Notes: a model not told the origin generated them from the sequence alone. Counted from the stretch's first letter, positions 42,677 to 51,352 are shown. The stretch is 64,000 bases of DNA from Flavobacterium sp. A45 (GCF_002001005.1 NZ_MUNX01000065.1:117335-181334); one strand, 5' to 3'. Numbers and translations: made by a program.

Positions 42677-43789
42677 TTAAAATTCGGACTCTTCTTGACT
42701 TTTATTAACTGCTGGTGCTGGAGCAATAACAGTACTGTCTTTCACAACTTTTCTATAGGGTGTTGGGACAACTTTCGGTGCTATGGGGAAATAGATGTCT
42801 GTTTGCCATTTTGAAGGGTTTAAACTTTCATTTTTACCAATGGTAAATATTTCCAAATGTGAAAAAGTTGTACCTGTAAGTATTTTTTTGCTGGCAGTGT
42901 ATTCTAAAGTTTTTTCTAATGCTTTGTTTTTGTAGGTGTAATTTCCGGTCAAAGTTGTTTTTAATGCTTCAAAAGCAACTAATTTCCCTGACAGAATATC
43001 ACTTCCTTGGCTAGTGAAAATTTGCTCTTTTATAGGGATACAAAATGAAACTCTGGTCAAATCCTTGATTGTGTCGTAAGTGTGGTAGATGATAAAAGGT
43101 CTTCCATTCTGGCTTATATTGTTTTGATTGCAAAAAGTTTTGATTTTACCAAAAACAACATTTGCATTTCGGGTTATATCGGATATTTTACTTGTGAAGG
43201 ATTGTCTTAAATAAAAGGTTTCCAGTTTTTTTACGATTCCATTTATCTTTACATCAAAAATAGTATTCTCAAAATTAAGGCTTTTGTCAAGATTAGCGAG
43301 ACATTTATCATAGACTTCTGCTAATGAATTCTGAGGTTTTCCATTAAAAAAAGCATTTATTTTTTGCGTGAAATTCATTTTCCCGACAGATTTCCAAGTT
43401 ACTTTTGTACCGCCTACTGTGTCTTTGAAAGCCCAAAAAACTTCTGAAGCAGTGCCGTTAAATTCCATTTTTTGGACAATGCTGTCATTTCCTTTCGTGT
43501 ATAATGTTTCTATGTAGCCATTATCATTACTGCCTTCCCATGTCAATGAGCTTTGACTTCCGCTGGTTATAGGTGAATAAGATAATTTCATAGCCTTATC
43601 AGAATCAATCCAAGAACTGAATTTTTGCCAGTTCTTGTAATCATTTACATAACTAAAAACGGTAGTTTTTGGTGAATTAATCAGTTTACTGCTTTTTACT
43701 GTGAAATTTCCTTTTTGTGTTGCAATGTATATGGTAAGTGCCACAAGGGTTAATAGGAATAAAAGAAAAAGATATTTGATAATTCTCAT
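42677..43789 (-). CDS. SRPBCC and GyrI-like two-domain protein
   Basis: This 370-aa protein has an N-terminal membrane anchor (MRIIKYLFLLFLLTLVAL), an SRPBCC ligand-binding domain (about 28-165, with FSYVNDYKNWQKFSSWID) and a C-terminal segment resembling the GyrI-like effector domain (RVSFCIPIKEQIF, KWQTDIYFPI). The combination suggests binding of a lipid-like or hydrophobic small molecule near the membrane. There is no catalytic signature. It is divergent from the M49 peptidase gene. Confidence 0.7.
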   Translation of the reverse strand: MRIIKYLFLLFLLTLVALTIYIATQKGNFTVKSSKLINSPKTTVFSYVNDYKNWQKFSSWIDSDKAMKLSYSPITSGSQSSLTWEGSNDNGYIETLYTKGNDSIVQKMEFNGTASEVFWAFKDTVGGTKVTWKSVGKMNFTQKINAFFNGKPQNSLAEVYDKCLANLDKSLNFENTIFDVKINGIVKKLETFYLRQSFTSKISDITRNANVVFGKIKTFCNQNNISQNGRPFIIYHTYDTIKDLTRVSFCIPIKEQIFTSQGSDILSGKLVAFEALKTTLTGNYTYKNKALEKTLEYTASKKILTGTTFSHLEIFTIGKNESLNPSKWQTDIYFPIAPKVVPTPYRKVVKDSTVIAPAPAVNKSQEESEF

Positions 43790-43859
43790 AATAGGGACTG
43801 ATTGTTTTTTCTGATGTAAAGTTAGAAATTTAATTAATTATACTGTAAAAACTAAAAAT

Positions 43860-43927
43860 AAAATGCAAAGAGTTTTTTGCGATAAACAGAATTCCTTCAA
43901 AAAGAACTTTGCATTTTTCTTCTTTCT
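43860..43927. other. Inverted repeat in a divergent intergenic region
   Basis: AAAATGCAAAG (43860-43870) pairs with 43917-43927, with AGTT/AACT next to the arms. It has a terminator-like look but sits between two divergent genes, where no terminator is needed. Confidence 0.45.
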
Positions 43928-44001
43928 TTTTTTGGAGTTGATGAATATTTAAATTGAGAATTATTGGAGTTCCTGTTTTTATTATTTGTTTAAAGAATCA
44001 G

Positions 44002-44009
44002 TATATTTG
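44002..44009 (+). promoter_or_regulatory. Candidate -7 box for the M49 peptidase gene
   Basis: TATATTTG matches TAnnTTTG, 39 nt before the ATG. No TTG at 19 nt. Confidence 0.35.
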
Positions 44010-44047
44010 TTGAGTATTTATTTGTTTAACATCTAAAAGAATTATAA

Positions 44048-46084
44048 ATGAAATTAGTTAAAATAGCAGGTCTGTTTATGGTTTTTGCGATTTCTGTTGG
44101 TAGTAATGCGCAAACCGATAAAAAAGGAGCGTCAAAATCGAATGAGAATAAATCTTTCGATTTCTTTGTAGAACAGTTTTCGGATATAAAAATTTTGCGC
44201 TATGAAATTCCAGGCTGGGAAAATCTTTCTCTAAAGGAACAGGAATTGGTTTATTATCTTACGCAGGCCGGATATTCTGGACGTGATATAATATGGGATC
44301 AGAATTATAAAAGCAATTTAAAAATCAGAAAAGCATTAGAAAATATTTATCAAAATTATAAGGGTGATAAAAAAACTGATGATTGGGAAAAATTTGAAAT
44401 TTATATAAAAAGAGTATGGTTTTCAAATGGAATTCATCATCATTATTCTAATGAGAAAATTAAGCCGGAATTTTCAGCAGACTATTTCAATACTTTGCTG
44501 AAAGCTACCAAAACCAATTTGTCTCCTAGAATTGTTGAAGTTTTGTTCAATGATGTTGATTCGAAAAAAGTAAATCTTGATGCCTCAAAAGGATTGTTGG
44601 AAGGATCTGTAATTAATTTTTATGACAAAGGAATCACTCAAAAAGAAGTGGAAAATTTTTATGCTTTGAAAAAAAGTCCAGATCCTAAGAAGCCGTATTC
44701 TTTTGGTTTAAATTCAAAATTAGTTCGTAATGCGAATGGTCAATTAGAAGAGAAAGTCTGGAAGAGTGGAGGTATGTATGGTACAGCTATAGATAAAATT
44801 ATCTATTGGTTGGAAAAAGCGCAAAAAGTAGCCGAAAACAAAAAGCAGGGTGATGCCATTGGTCTTTTGATTAGTTATTATAAAACTGGAGATCTTAAAA
44901 CTTGGGACGACTATAATATTGCTTGGCTACAAGCCACTGAGGGAAATATTGATTACATTAATAGTTTTATAGAAGTTTACAATGATCCATTGGGATACAG
45001 AGGTTCATACGAATCAATTGTTCAGATTAAGGATTTTGATATGTCCAAAAAAATGGAGGTTGTATCCAAAAATGCTCAATGGTTTGAGGATAATTCTCCA
45101 TTGGCTCCCGAACATAAAAAGAAAAATGTGGTTGGTGTTTCCTATAAAACTGTTGTGGTTGCTGGAGAATCTGGGGATTCATCACCAAGTACGCCAATTG
45201 GGGTGAATTTGCCAAATGCAGATTGGATTCGAGCAGATCACGGTTCCAAGTCAGTATCGCTAGGGAATATTATTGATGCCTATTCTAAAGCAGGAGGAAA
45301 GGGAAGATTGCAAGAATTTGCCAATGATGCGGAGGAAATAAGATTGGCCGAAAAATACGCTGAAATTGGAGGTAAATTACATACTTCTTTGCACGAAGTG
45401 GTTGGACATGCATCAGGTCAAATAAATCCTGGAGTTGGAACTCCAAAAGAAACATTAAAAAATTATGCTTCAACATTAGAAGAGGGAAGAGCTGATTTGG
45501 TAGGGTTGTATTATTTATACAATCCAAAAATTCAAGAAATTGGATTGGTTGATAATTGGAAAGAATTAGGAATGCAGTGTTATGACAGTTACATCAGAAA
45601 TGGTTTGATGACTCAATTGGTTCGTTTAGAATTGGGTGCAAATATTGAGGAAGCTCACATGAGAAACCGTCAATGGGTAAGTGCTTGGGTATTTGAAAAA
45701 GGAAAAAAGGACAATGTTATCGAAATGATTACACGTGACGGAAAAACCTATTTTAATATTACCGATTATGATAAATTACATGATTTGTTCGGACAATTAT
45801 TGAAAGAAGTACAGCGAATTAAATCTGAAGGTGATTTTGAAGCTGGTAAAGCCTTAGTAGAAAATTATGGTGTGAAAGTTAATCAAAAAATACACGCCGA
45901 AGTATTGGAACGTAATAAACAATTTCCAGATGCTCCTTATAGCGGTTTTGTGAATCCAGTTTTGGTTCCTAAATTAAATGCCAAAGGAGAGATACTATCG
46001 ATAGCAATAGAACAACCTAAAACATTTGCTGAACAAATGTTGAAATATTCTAAAATATATGGTTTTCTACCATTAGAAAATTAA
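44048..46084 (+). CDS. Dipeptidyl-peptidase III (M49 family)
   Basis: This 678-aa zinc peptidase removes dipeptides from the N-termini of short peptides. The M49 zinc signature HEVVGH (His449-Glu450...His454) and the second motif EEGRAD (Glu478-Glu479) are intact. The N-terminus looks like an export signal (MVFAISVGSNAQ), so this copy may act in the periplasm. Bacteroidota homologues are often misnamed dihydrofolate reductase; there is no such domain here. Family length is normal. Confidence 0.88.
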   Translation: MKLVKIAGLFMVFAISVGSNAQTDKKGASKSNENKSFDFFVEQFSDIKILRYEIPGWENLSLKEQELVYYLTQAGYSGRDIIWDQNYKSNLKIRKALENIYQNYKGDKKTDDWEKFEIYIKRVWFSNGIHHHYSNEKIKPEFSADYFNTLLKATKTNLSPRIVEVLFNDVDSKKVNLDASKGLLEGSVINFYDKGITQKEVENFYALKKSPDPKKPYSFGLNSKLVRNANGQLEEKVWKSGGMYGTAIDKIIYWLEKAQKVAENKKQGDAIGLLISYYKTGDLKTWDDYNIAWLQATEGNIDYINSFIEVYNDPLGYRGSYESIVQIKDFDMSKKMEVVSKNAQWFEDNSPLAPEHKKKNVVGVSYKTVVVAGESGDSSPSTPIGVNLPNADWIRADHGSKSVSLGNIIDAYSKAGGKGRLQEFANDAEEIRLAEKYAEIGGKLHTSLHEVVGHASGQINPGVGTPKETLKNYASTLEEGRADLVGLYYLYNPKIQEIGLVDNWKELGMQCYDSYIRNGLMTQLVRLELGANIEEAHMRNRQWVSAWVFEKGKKDNVIEMITRDGKTYFNITDYDKLHDLFGQLLKEVQRIKSEGDFEAGKALVENYGVKVNQKIHAEVLERNKQFPDAPYSGFVNPVLVPKLNAKGEILSIAIEQPKTFAEQMLKYSKIYGFLPLEN

Positions 46085-46105
46085 AAAAGGAAAATCGAAT
46101 ATATA

Positions 46106-46138
46106 AAAGCGTCTACAGAAATGTAGGCGTTTTTTTTA
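46106..46138. terminator. Terminator after the M49 peptidase gene
   Basis: The stem GCGTCTACA pairs with TGTAGGCGT around a GAAA tetraloop (one G-U pair), and eight T follow. Confidence 0.8.
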
Positions 46139-46324
46139 ATGTTTAAAGTAAATCTTAATTACAAATAGAAGGCCAATAAATACCAAAAAACCAATTAAAA
46201 TTTTATAATTTCCTTTATAGAAAACTTTGTGTAGATTGGCATCTTTTCGATAAGCAAATACCATTGCTATTACAAATGCGATAAAAAAACAGAGAGCAAA
46301 TATTAATTGACCTTGGCTGAACAT
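46136..46324 (-). CDS. Small two-TM membrane protein, unknown
   Basis: This 62-aa protein starts MFSQGQLIFALCFF with a first TM helix. A short basic loop (YRKDANLHKVFYKGNYK) separates it from a second TM helix (ILIGFLVFIGLLFVIKIYF). It resembles short membrane proteins common in Flavobacteriia. It lies between converging and diverging genes and appears monocistronic. Function unknown. Confidence 0.65.
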   Translation of the reverse strand: MFSQGQLIFALCFFIAFVIAMVFAYRKDANLHKVFYKGNYKILIGFLVFIGLLFVIKIYFKH

Positions 46325-46405
46325 GTTTGAATAATTTTTGGCAAATTTAGCTAATAGTTTAGAAATAGTTGTTAATTTTCCATTTCAAATAAATAATAAT
46401 AAAGG

Positions 46406-46786
46406 ATGGAAAAACAAATCAACGCTGTTAAGGAATTTCACACAGCATTTAGGATAGGACATAGTGAAACGCCAAGAGCTAGTTTAGGCGAAGCCAAAAA
46501 TATACTTCGTTATAATTTGATGAAAGAAGAGAATGAAGAATATCTTGAAGCCGTTCAGAATAATGACTTAGTAGAAATTGCCGATGCACTAGGGGATATG
46601 ATGTATATTCTTTGCGGTACCATAATCGAGCATGGGCTTCAACATAAAATTGAAGCTGTTTTCGACGAAATTCAGCGATCTAATATGAGTAAGTTAGGTG
46701 AAGATGGAAATCCAATTTACCGTGAAGACGGAAAAGTAATGAAAGGTCCTAACTATTTTAAACCAGATTTTTCGAAACTGATTTAG
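46406..46786 (+). CDS. MazG-like NTP pyrophosphohydrolase
   Basis: This 126-aa all-helical enzyme has the MazG/PRA-PH metal signature, EENEEYLEAV followed by EIADALGDMMYIL, in which the Glu and Asp residues bind Mg2+. It should hydrolyse a nucleoside triphosphate to the monophosphate and PPi; it could also act on phosphoribosyl-ATP, but no his genes are near. The C-terminus has REDGKVMKGPNYFKPD, typical of this subfamily. Own terminator. Confidence 0.85.
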   Translation: MEKQINAVKEFHTAFRIGHSETPRASLGEAKNILRYNLMKEENEEYLEAVQNNDLVEIADALGDMMYILCGTIIEHGLQHKIEAVFDEIQRSNMSKLGEDGNPIYREDGKVMKGPNYFKPDFSKLI

Positions 46787-46810
46787 TTAGTGTATTATAC
46801 TTGATAAAGC

Positions 46811-46846
46811 AAAAGAGCGATTTTCAATTTGAAAATCGCTCTTTTT
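46811..46846. terminator. Bidirectional terminator
   Basis: AAAAGAGCGATTTTC (46811-46825) pairs perfectly with 46831-46845 and is flanked by T-rich sequence. It lies between converging genes. Confidence 0.85.
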
Positions 46847-46853
46847 ATAACTT

Positions 46854-46889
46854 CAATCTGCAATCTTGATTCTGCAGTCTAAAATCTAT
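46854..46889. repeat. ATCTGCA-word array at the 3' end of ilvE
   Basis: Four to five imperfect copies of the word CAATCTGCAATCT/ATTCTGCAGTCT/AAATCT run into the ilvE stop codon region. It is single-armed, unlike the inverted arrays at 7282, 17294 and 35001. Confidence 0.45.
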
Positions 46890-47953
46890 ACTTTAATCGT
46901 CCAACCAAAAGTATCTTCCGATAGTTTGTTTTGAAGGTTTGTTAATTTTTCTTTCAATAAAGAAGCAAATGAATTTTCAATTTTTGGCAATTCATAATAA
47001 ACGTCCTTATATGAGTAACCAGCAATTGGGTTAACAACGGCAGCAGTTCCAGCACCAAAAATTTCTTTCAAAGTTCCGTTCTTGGAAGCTTCAACCAATT
47101 CAGAAACCAATACAGGGCGAACTTCTACCGAGATTCCTTCTTTTTTGGCCATATCGATAAGACTTTTTCTGGTAATACCATCTAGAATACGCTCACTTAC
47201 TGGTGCAGTCAATAAAGTGTCATTTATTCTAAAAAACACGTTCATTGTACCAGCTTCTTCAAGTTTGGTGTGTGTAGCATCGTCAGTCCAGATTACTTGT
47301 TGGAATCCTTGTTTGTTTGCCAAAGTAGTTGGGTAGAATTGGGCAGCGTAATTACCGGCAGCTTTAGCGGCTCCGATACCTCCGTTGGCAGCTCTACTGT
47401 AATGTTCTGCAATTAATACTTTTACTTCTCCAGAATAATAGGCTTTTGCAGGAGATAGTAATATCATGAATTTATAATCTTCAGATGGATTTGCAACTAC
47501 ACCAGTTCCTGTAGCTATCATAAAAGGTCTGATGTACATTGTACTTCCATTTCCTTTTTTTACCCAAGCTTGGTCTAATTTCAATAATTGTTTCAATCCT
47601 TCCATAAAAACAAATTCTGGAACTTCTGGCATAGCCATTCTTACGGCAGATGTATTGAAACGTTTATAGTTTTCATCCGGTCTAAAAAGCCATACATCAT
47701 TATTGTCATCTTTGTAAGCTTTCATACCTTCAAAAATGGCTTGTCCATAATGAAAGACTTTGGCAGATGGATCAAGTAAGAAAGGCGCATACGGTTTAAT
47801 TACTGGTTGTTGCCATTCTCCATTTATGTAATCACATTCAAATAAATGATCTGTGAATACTGCTCCAAAGCTTAAATTATCAAAATCAACTTCATTTATT
47901 TTTGAAGTAGCTGCTTTTATTATTTCTATTTTGTTGGCTTGAGTGGTACTCAT
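46886..47953 (-). CDS. ilvE: Branched-chain amino acid aminotransferase
   Basis: This 355-aa class IV PLP aminotransferase catalyses the last step of Leu, Ile and Val synthesis (and the first step of their breakdown) with glutamate. Diagnostic blocks are FHYGQAIFEGMKAYK, MYIRPFMIATGTGV, the PLP-lysine region IGAAKAAGNYAA and EAGTMNVFF. Its length and blocks fit the eukaryote-like BCAT type. A -7 like box on the minus strand (TAATTTTG, 48050-48043) may be its promoter. Confidence 0.93.
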   Translation of the reverse strand: MSTTQANKIEIIKAATSKINEVDFDNLSFGAVFTDHLFECDYINGEWQQPVIKPYAPFLLDPSAKVFHYGQAIFEGMKAYKDDNNDVWLFRPDENYKRFNTSAVRMAMPEVPEFVFMEGLKQLLKLDQAWVKKGNGSTMYIRPFMIATGTGVVANPSEDYKFMILLSPAKAYYSGEVKVLIAEHYSRAANGGIGAAKAAGNYAAQFYPTTLANKQGFQQVIWTDDATHTKLEEAGTMNVFFRINDTLLTAPVSERILDGITRKSLIDMAKKEGISVEVRPVLVSELVEASKNGTLKEIFGAGTAAVVNPIAGYSYKDVYYELPKIENSFASLLKEKLTNLQNKLSEDTFGWTIKV

Positions 47954-48204
47954 AATTGTTCTTAATATGTTTTAAAAAAATAGTTATTTAGTTAATAAAA
48001 TGACTGCAATAAAAAGTTTTCTATTACCAGTAATATTGATTGCAAAATTAAATAAAAATCGGATAAATACTTGTCAAAATATCATTAATTATGGTGTTTA
48101 ACTGTGATTTAATTATTGTATAATTTTATTTGAGAATTGAAGTGAAATTATATGGATTATATAAAAAATATGGTTATTGGATAGCGATAAGAAATTCTTT
48201 TATT

Positions 48205-48212
48205 TAATTTTG
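48205..48212 (+). promoter_or_regulatory. Candidate -7 box for mnmD
   Basis: TAATTTTG matches TAnnTTTG, 22 nt before the ATG. No TTG at ideal spacing. Confidence 0.35.
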
Positions 48213-48233
48213 AACGCATTATAGTATTTTAAA

Positions 48234-48920
48234 ATGCTATATAACCTCAAAAAACACATTTTGGAAAGAGAAATTATACATACTCAGGATGGTTCTACGA
48301 CAATTCATATCAAAGAATGGAATGAATGTTACCATTCTAAACATGGTGCAATACAGGAAGCTAAGCATGTTTTTATAAAAAATGGACTGGCATTGTTCCC
48401 AAATCAAAGCATTTCCATTCTCGAAATTGGTTTTGGTACAGGTTTGAATACTTTTATAACCTATTTGGAGGCTCAAAAATTAGGTCAAACTATAGATTAT
48501 GTTGGGGTTGAAGCCTATCCAATTTCAGAACATGAATTGCAATCCATGAATTATTTAGAAGAATTAGATGCTTTGGATTTAAAAGACATTTTTGACAAAA
48601 TACATTCAACAAATTGGGAAGAGAAAAATGACTTGTCAGAAACTTTTTCTTTGACAAAAAGAAAACAATTTTTTGAGGAGATTGATGATATTGAAAAATT
48701 TGATTTAATTTATTTTGATGCTTTTGGTTATCGAGTTCAACCGGAATTATGGAGCACTTCAATATTTGAAAAAATGTACAAAGCACTTAAACCAAACTCA
48801 TTATTAGTTACTTATGCTGCTCGCGGTGTTGTCAAGAGGAGTATGATAGAAGTTGGATTTACCGTTGAAAAACTTGCAGGACCTCCAGGAAAAAGGGAAA
48901 TGTTTAGAGCCAGAAAGTAA
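48234..48920 (+). CDS. mnmD: tRNA (mnm5s2U34)-methyltransferase MnmD-like
   Basis: This 228-aa stand-alone methyltransferase corresponds to the MnmC2 half of E. coli MnmC. It has ILEIGFGTGLNTFITYL (motif I) and FDLIYFDAFGYRVQPELW, with the C-terminal VTYAARGVVKRSM and LAGPPGKREMFRA blocks. It would methylate nm5(s2)U34 to mnm5(s2)U in tRNAs for Lys, Glu and Gln. The FAD oxidoreductase half (MnmC1) is absent, as is usual in many non-gammaproteobacteria. Confidence 0.88.
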   Translation: MLYNLKKHILEREIIHTQDGSTTIHIKEWNECYHSKHGAIQEAKHVFIKNGLALFPNQSISILEIGFGTGLNTFITYLEAQKLGQTIDYVGVEAYPISEHELQSMNYLEELDALDLKDIFDKIHSTNWEEKNDLSETFSLTKRKQFFEEIDDIEKFDLIYFDAFGYRVQPELWSTSIFEKMYKALKPNSLLVTYAARGVVKRSMIEVGFTVEKLAGPPGKREMFRARK

Positions 48921-49071
48921 ATTTTAGGCTGAGTATTGATTTATAAAGTGATAATACGAAAACGATATAATTTGATATTTCTTTGTTAAAAATGTAAAAG
49001 GTATATAAAAAATAATGTACATTTACATCACGTTAAAATCAAGATCTAACCCCAAAAAATCTTAATTTATT

Positions 49072-49269
49072 ATGTCTAAAGTAATGTTTGATTATACAAA
49101 ATCAGTGTTAGAAAGAGTGAGTTTTGACCCTGTACTTTTTTGTAAAGAATTAGAAAAAGCAATCCGAACACTTTTACCTTTCGAATTGGATCAATTAAGG
49201 GAGTGGTTATTTAGCTTCACAATCGAGAAACCAGAATTGAAACAGTGTTTAATAATTGTAAACTCATAA
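49072..49269 (+). CDS. Small helical protein, paralogue 1
   Basis: This 65-aa protein (MSKVMFDYTKSVLERVSF) has two amphipathic helices and the block LLPFELDQLREWLFSF, followed by EKPELKQCL. It is about 60% identical to the 63-aa product of the gene 217 nt downstream, aligned without gaps (MSx.MxYDYTK, VLERVSFDP.LF, LLP.E). There is no signal or TM segment. It appears to be a small regulatory or adaptor protein; I do not recognise the family. It has its own terminator. Confidence 0.7.
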   Translation: MSKVMFDYTKSVLERVSFDPVLFCKELEKAIRTLLPFELDQLREWLFSFTIEKPELKQCLIIVNS

Positions 49270-49271
49270 AT

Positions 49272-49299
49272 AAAAGGGACCAAGTAATTGGTTCCTTTT
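49272..49299 (+). terminator. Terminator of small paralogue 1
   Basis: The stem AAAAGGGACCAA pairs with TTGGTTCCTTTT around GTAA (one G-U pair). It resembles the terminator of the second paralogue. Confidence 0.75.
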
Positions 49300-49417
49300 A
49301 TATTTTTTACAAGTTATGGAATTAGGGTTGAAATATTGCATTGTAGTAATTTAGCTTCTAATTATGTATATAATGTGTAATTTGTCGATGGTATTTGTGT
49401 TTGATGGAGTGTTTTAT

Positions 49418-49447
49418 TTGCAGAATTGAATTATTTCAATATTTTTG
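49418..49447 (+). promoter_or_regulatory. Bacteroidota-type promoter of small paralogue 2
   Basis: TTG (49418-49420), 19 nt, then TATTTTTG (49440-49447) fits the Bacteroidota consensus TTG-N19-TAnnTTTG exactly. The ATG follows 38 nt after the -7 box. It indicates that paralogue 2 has its own promoter. Confidence 0.6.
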
Positions 49448-49485
49448 CACCTGTTTACTAACGAAATATTTAAACCTTTTTTGTT

Positions 49486-49677
49486 ATGTCTAGAATGATT
49501 TATGATTATACAAAGATGGTACTCGAAAGAGTGAGTTTTGATCCAGAGCTTTTTGAAAAAGAGTTGAAAAAAGCATTAAGGAGTTTGTTGCCTTATGAAA
49601 TTGAACATTTAAAAAATTGGTTATTGTTCTTTACGGATGAAAAACCAGAATTGAAGAGATGTTTGATTCACATATAG
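49486..49677 (+). CDS. Small helical protein, paralogue 2
   Basis: This 63-aa protein (MSRMIYDYTKMVLERVSFD) is the tandem duplicate of the gene at 49072, with FEKELKKALRSLLPYEIEHL and EKPELKRCLIHI. Charged and aromatic positions (YDYTK, ERVSFDP, LLPxE, EKPELK) are held constant and mark the likely functional surface. It has its own promoter and terminator, so the two are separately expressed. Function unknown. Confidence 0.7.
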   Translation: MSRMIYDYTKMVLERVSFDPELFEKELKKALRSLLPYEIEHLKNWLLFFTDEKPELKRCLIHI

Positions 49678-49691
49678 GGCAATTTAGAAAT

Positions 49692-49720
49692 AAAAAAGGA
49701 ACCAACTTGGTTCCTTTTTT
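49692..49720. terminator. Terminator between small paralogue 2 and oxyR
   Basis: The stem AAAAAAGGAACCAA pairs with TTGGTTCCTTTTTT. It is a strong bidirectional hairpin between converging genes, with the same GGAACCAA core as the first paralogue's terminator. Confidence 0.8.
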
Positions 49721-49726
49721 TATAAG

Positions 49727-50668
49727 TTATTTTTTTAGCAGCGGGCTAATGATTTGTACGTTTTGAAAGACAATGGCACCTTTTACAACTCCTGAAATGG
49801 TACTTCTTAAAGCATCGATGATTTGAATCTTCAATTCGCTTTTCGGATAAATTAAGCTTACTTCACGAGCTGGTTTGGGTTCCTTAAAATGCCTAAGTTT
49901 TAATTTGTCTGAATCTTTTAAATCTAAGGTGTGCAAATAAGGAAGTAAAGTCGTTCCTAATCCTTCATCTGCCAGTTTTATTAATGTTTCAAAACTACCG
50001 CTTTCAATTTGAAAAGATTTTAGTCCAGCTTCATTTCTGTTTTTGCATAAATTCAAAATGCCATCTCTAAAACAATGTCCGTCTTGAAGCAACAGAATGT
50101 CATTGATATTAAGATCGTCTATTTCAATTTCTTCTTTTTGAAAAATGGCATTATTCTCTGGAATGTAAGCGACAAAAGGTTCGAAGTATAAAACAATTTC
50201 TTTGATTTTTTCATCTTCCAATGGTGTTGCGGCAATAGCAGCATCCAAATTGCCGTTTTTTAATTTTGTAATTATTTCATCTGTGTTCAATTCCTCAATG
50301 ATTAACTTTACTTTTGGGTATTTCTTAATGAAATTGTTTAAAAACATAGGAAGTAAAGTGGGCATTATTGTAGGTATTATACCGAGCCTGAATTCACCAC
50401 CAATAAACCCTTTTTGTTGTTCTACAATATCTTGTATGCGGTCTGCTTCATTAACAATGTTTTTAGCTTGATTTACAATTTTTTGACCAATATCGGTTAG
50501 TTGGATTGGTTTTTTGGTGCGGTCAAAAATCTGGATACTAAGCTCGTCTTCTATTTTTTGAATTTGCATACTCAATGTGGGTTGAGTGACAAAACATTTT
50601 TCTGCGGCCAGAGTGAAGTTTTTGTGTTCGGCTACAGCCAATACATATTTAAGTTGTGTGATTGTCAT
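49727..50668 (-). CDS. oxyR: Peroxide-sensing LysR-type regulator OxyR
   Basis: This 313-aa LysR-family regulator has an N-terminal helix-turn-helix (FTLAAEKCFVTQPTLSMQIQ) and a substrate-binding-like sensor domain. The redox cysteines Cys199 and Cys208 (QDGHCFRDGILNLCKN) fall at the same residue numbers as in E. coli OxyR, so peroxide sensing by disulfide formation is well supported. It is divergent from dps, its expected target. A candidate operator lies in the shared gap. Confidence 0.92.
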   Translation of the reverse strand: MTITQLKYVLAVAEHKNFTLAAEKCFVTQPTLSMQIQKIEDELSIQIFDRTKKPIQLTDIGQKIVNQAKNIVNEADRIQDIVEQQKGFIGGEFRLGIIPTIMPTLLPMFLNNFIKKYPKVKLIIEELNTDEIITKLKNGNLDAAIAATPLEDEKIKEIVLYFEPFVAYIPENNAIFQKEEIEIDDLNINDILLLQDGHCFRDGILNLCKNRNEAGLKSFQIESGSFETLIKLADEGLGTTLLPYLHTLDLKDSDKLKLRHFKEPKPAREVSLIYPKSELKIQIIDALRSTISGVVKGAIVFQNVQIISPLLKK

Positions 50669-50714
50669 TGAATAGTATGTTTTTATGCAAATATAAAAAC
50701 AATCAATTTAATTT

Positions 50715-50747
50715 ATAGTTATTTTTTTGGCTTAATAGTTAATTTTG
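50715..50747 (+). promoter_or_regulatory. Candidate OxyR operator and dps -7 box
   Basis: Two direct copies of ATAGTTA (50715-50721 and 50735-50741) lie 20 bp apart, about two helical turns, and resemble OxyR ATAGnT half-sites. The second overlaps a TAATTTTG box (50740-50747) that fits the dps -7 consensus, so binding there would directly touch the promoter. Confidence 0.35.
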
Positions 50748-50852
50748 GAAAACGATAGAGCACTTACGATGTGTTTTCTTAATTTTAAGGCTGTATCATA
50801 TTAAATAAATAGTCCAACAAAAGTTGGAATACTAATAAATTAAATAGAAAGC

Positions 50853-51332
50853 ATGAAACTAAATACAATTGGATTACCAGTAGAAGAATCGGAGGTTATA
50901 ATAGTTGAACTGAATGTACTTTTGTCGAATTATCAAATCTATTATCAAAGTTTAAGAGGTTTGCATTGGAATATTAGAGGGAGACGTTTCTTTGACTTAC
51001 ATCTTAAATTTGAAGAGTTGTACAATGACTCGCAGCTAAAAATTGATTTAATAGCCGAAAGAGTTTTAACATTGGGCGGAAGACCTTTGCACACTTTTGA
51101 GGACTACATTAAATTCAAGCAATTACCAGTTGGGAAAAATATTTCAAATGACGTTGAGGGTATTGAATTAATTGTAAGTTCTCTTTCTCAATTATTAACA
51201 ATTGAAAGAGAAATTCTAAACAAAGCATCTGAGATAAATGATGAAGGTACCAATTCGATGATGAGTGATTTTATCGTAGAACAGGAAAAAACAATTTGGA
51301 TGATGAATGCTTGGTTAGAAGATAGTTTATAA
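50853..51332 (+). CDS. dps: Dps-family ferritin-like DNA-protection protein
   Basis: This 159-aa protein should form a 12-mer that oxidises Fe2+ with peroxide and stores iron. The inter-subunit ferroxidase ligands are complete: His38 (RGLHWNI), His50 (DLHLKF), Asp65 and Glu69 (KIDLIAER), each offset by seven from Listeria Dps. Its position next to oxyR fits induction by peroxide. A terminator follows at 51353. Confidence 0.93.
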   Translation: MKLNTIGLPVEESEVIIVELNVLLSNYQIYYQSLRGLHWNIRGRRFFDLHLKFEELYNDSQLKIDLIAERVLTLGGRPLHTFEDYIKFKQLPVGKNISNDVEGIELIVSSLSQLLTIEREILNKASEINDEGTNSMMSDFIVEQEKTIWMMNAWLEDSL

Positions 51333-51352
51333 ATCAGACAGTATTTTTAAGG

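Noticed and set aside
44048..46084. Dihydrofolate reductase label that this protein family often carries
   Set aside because: The sequence has the M49 zinc motifs HEVVGH and EEGRAD and no folate reductase domain.
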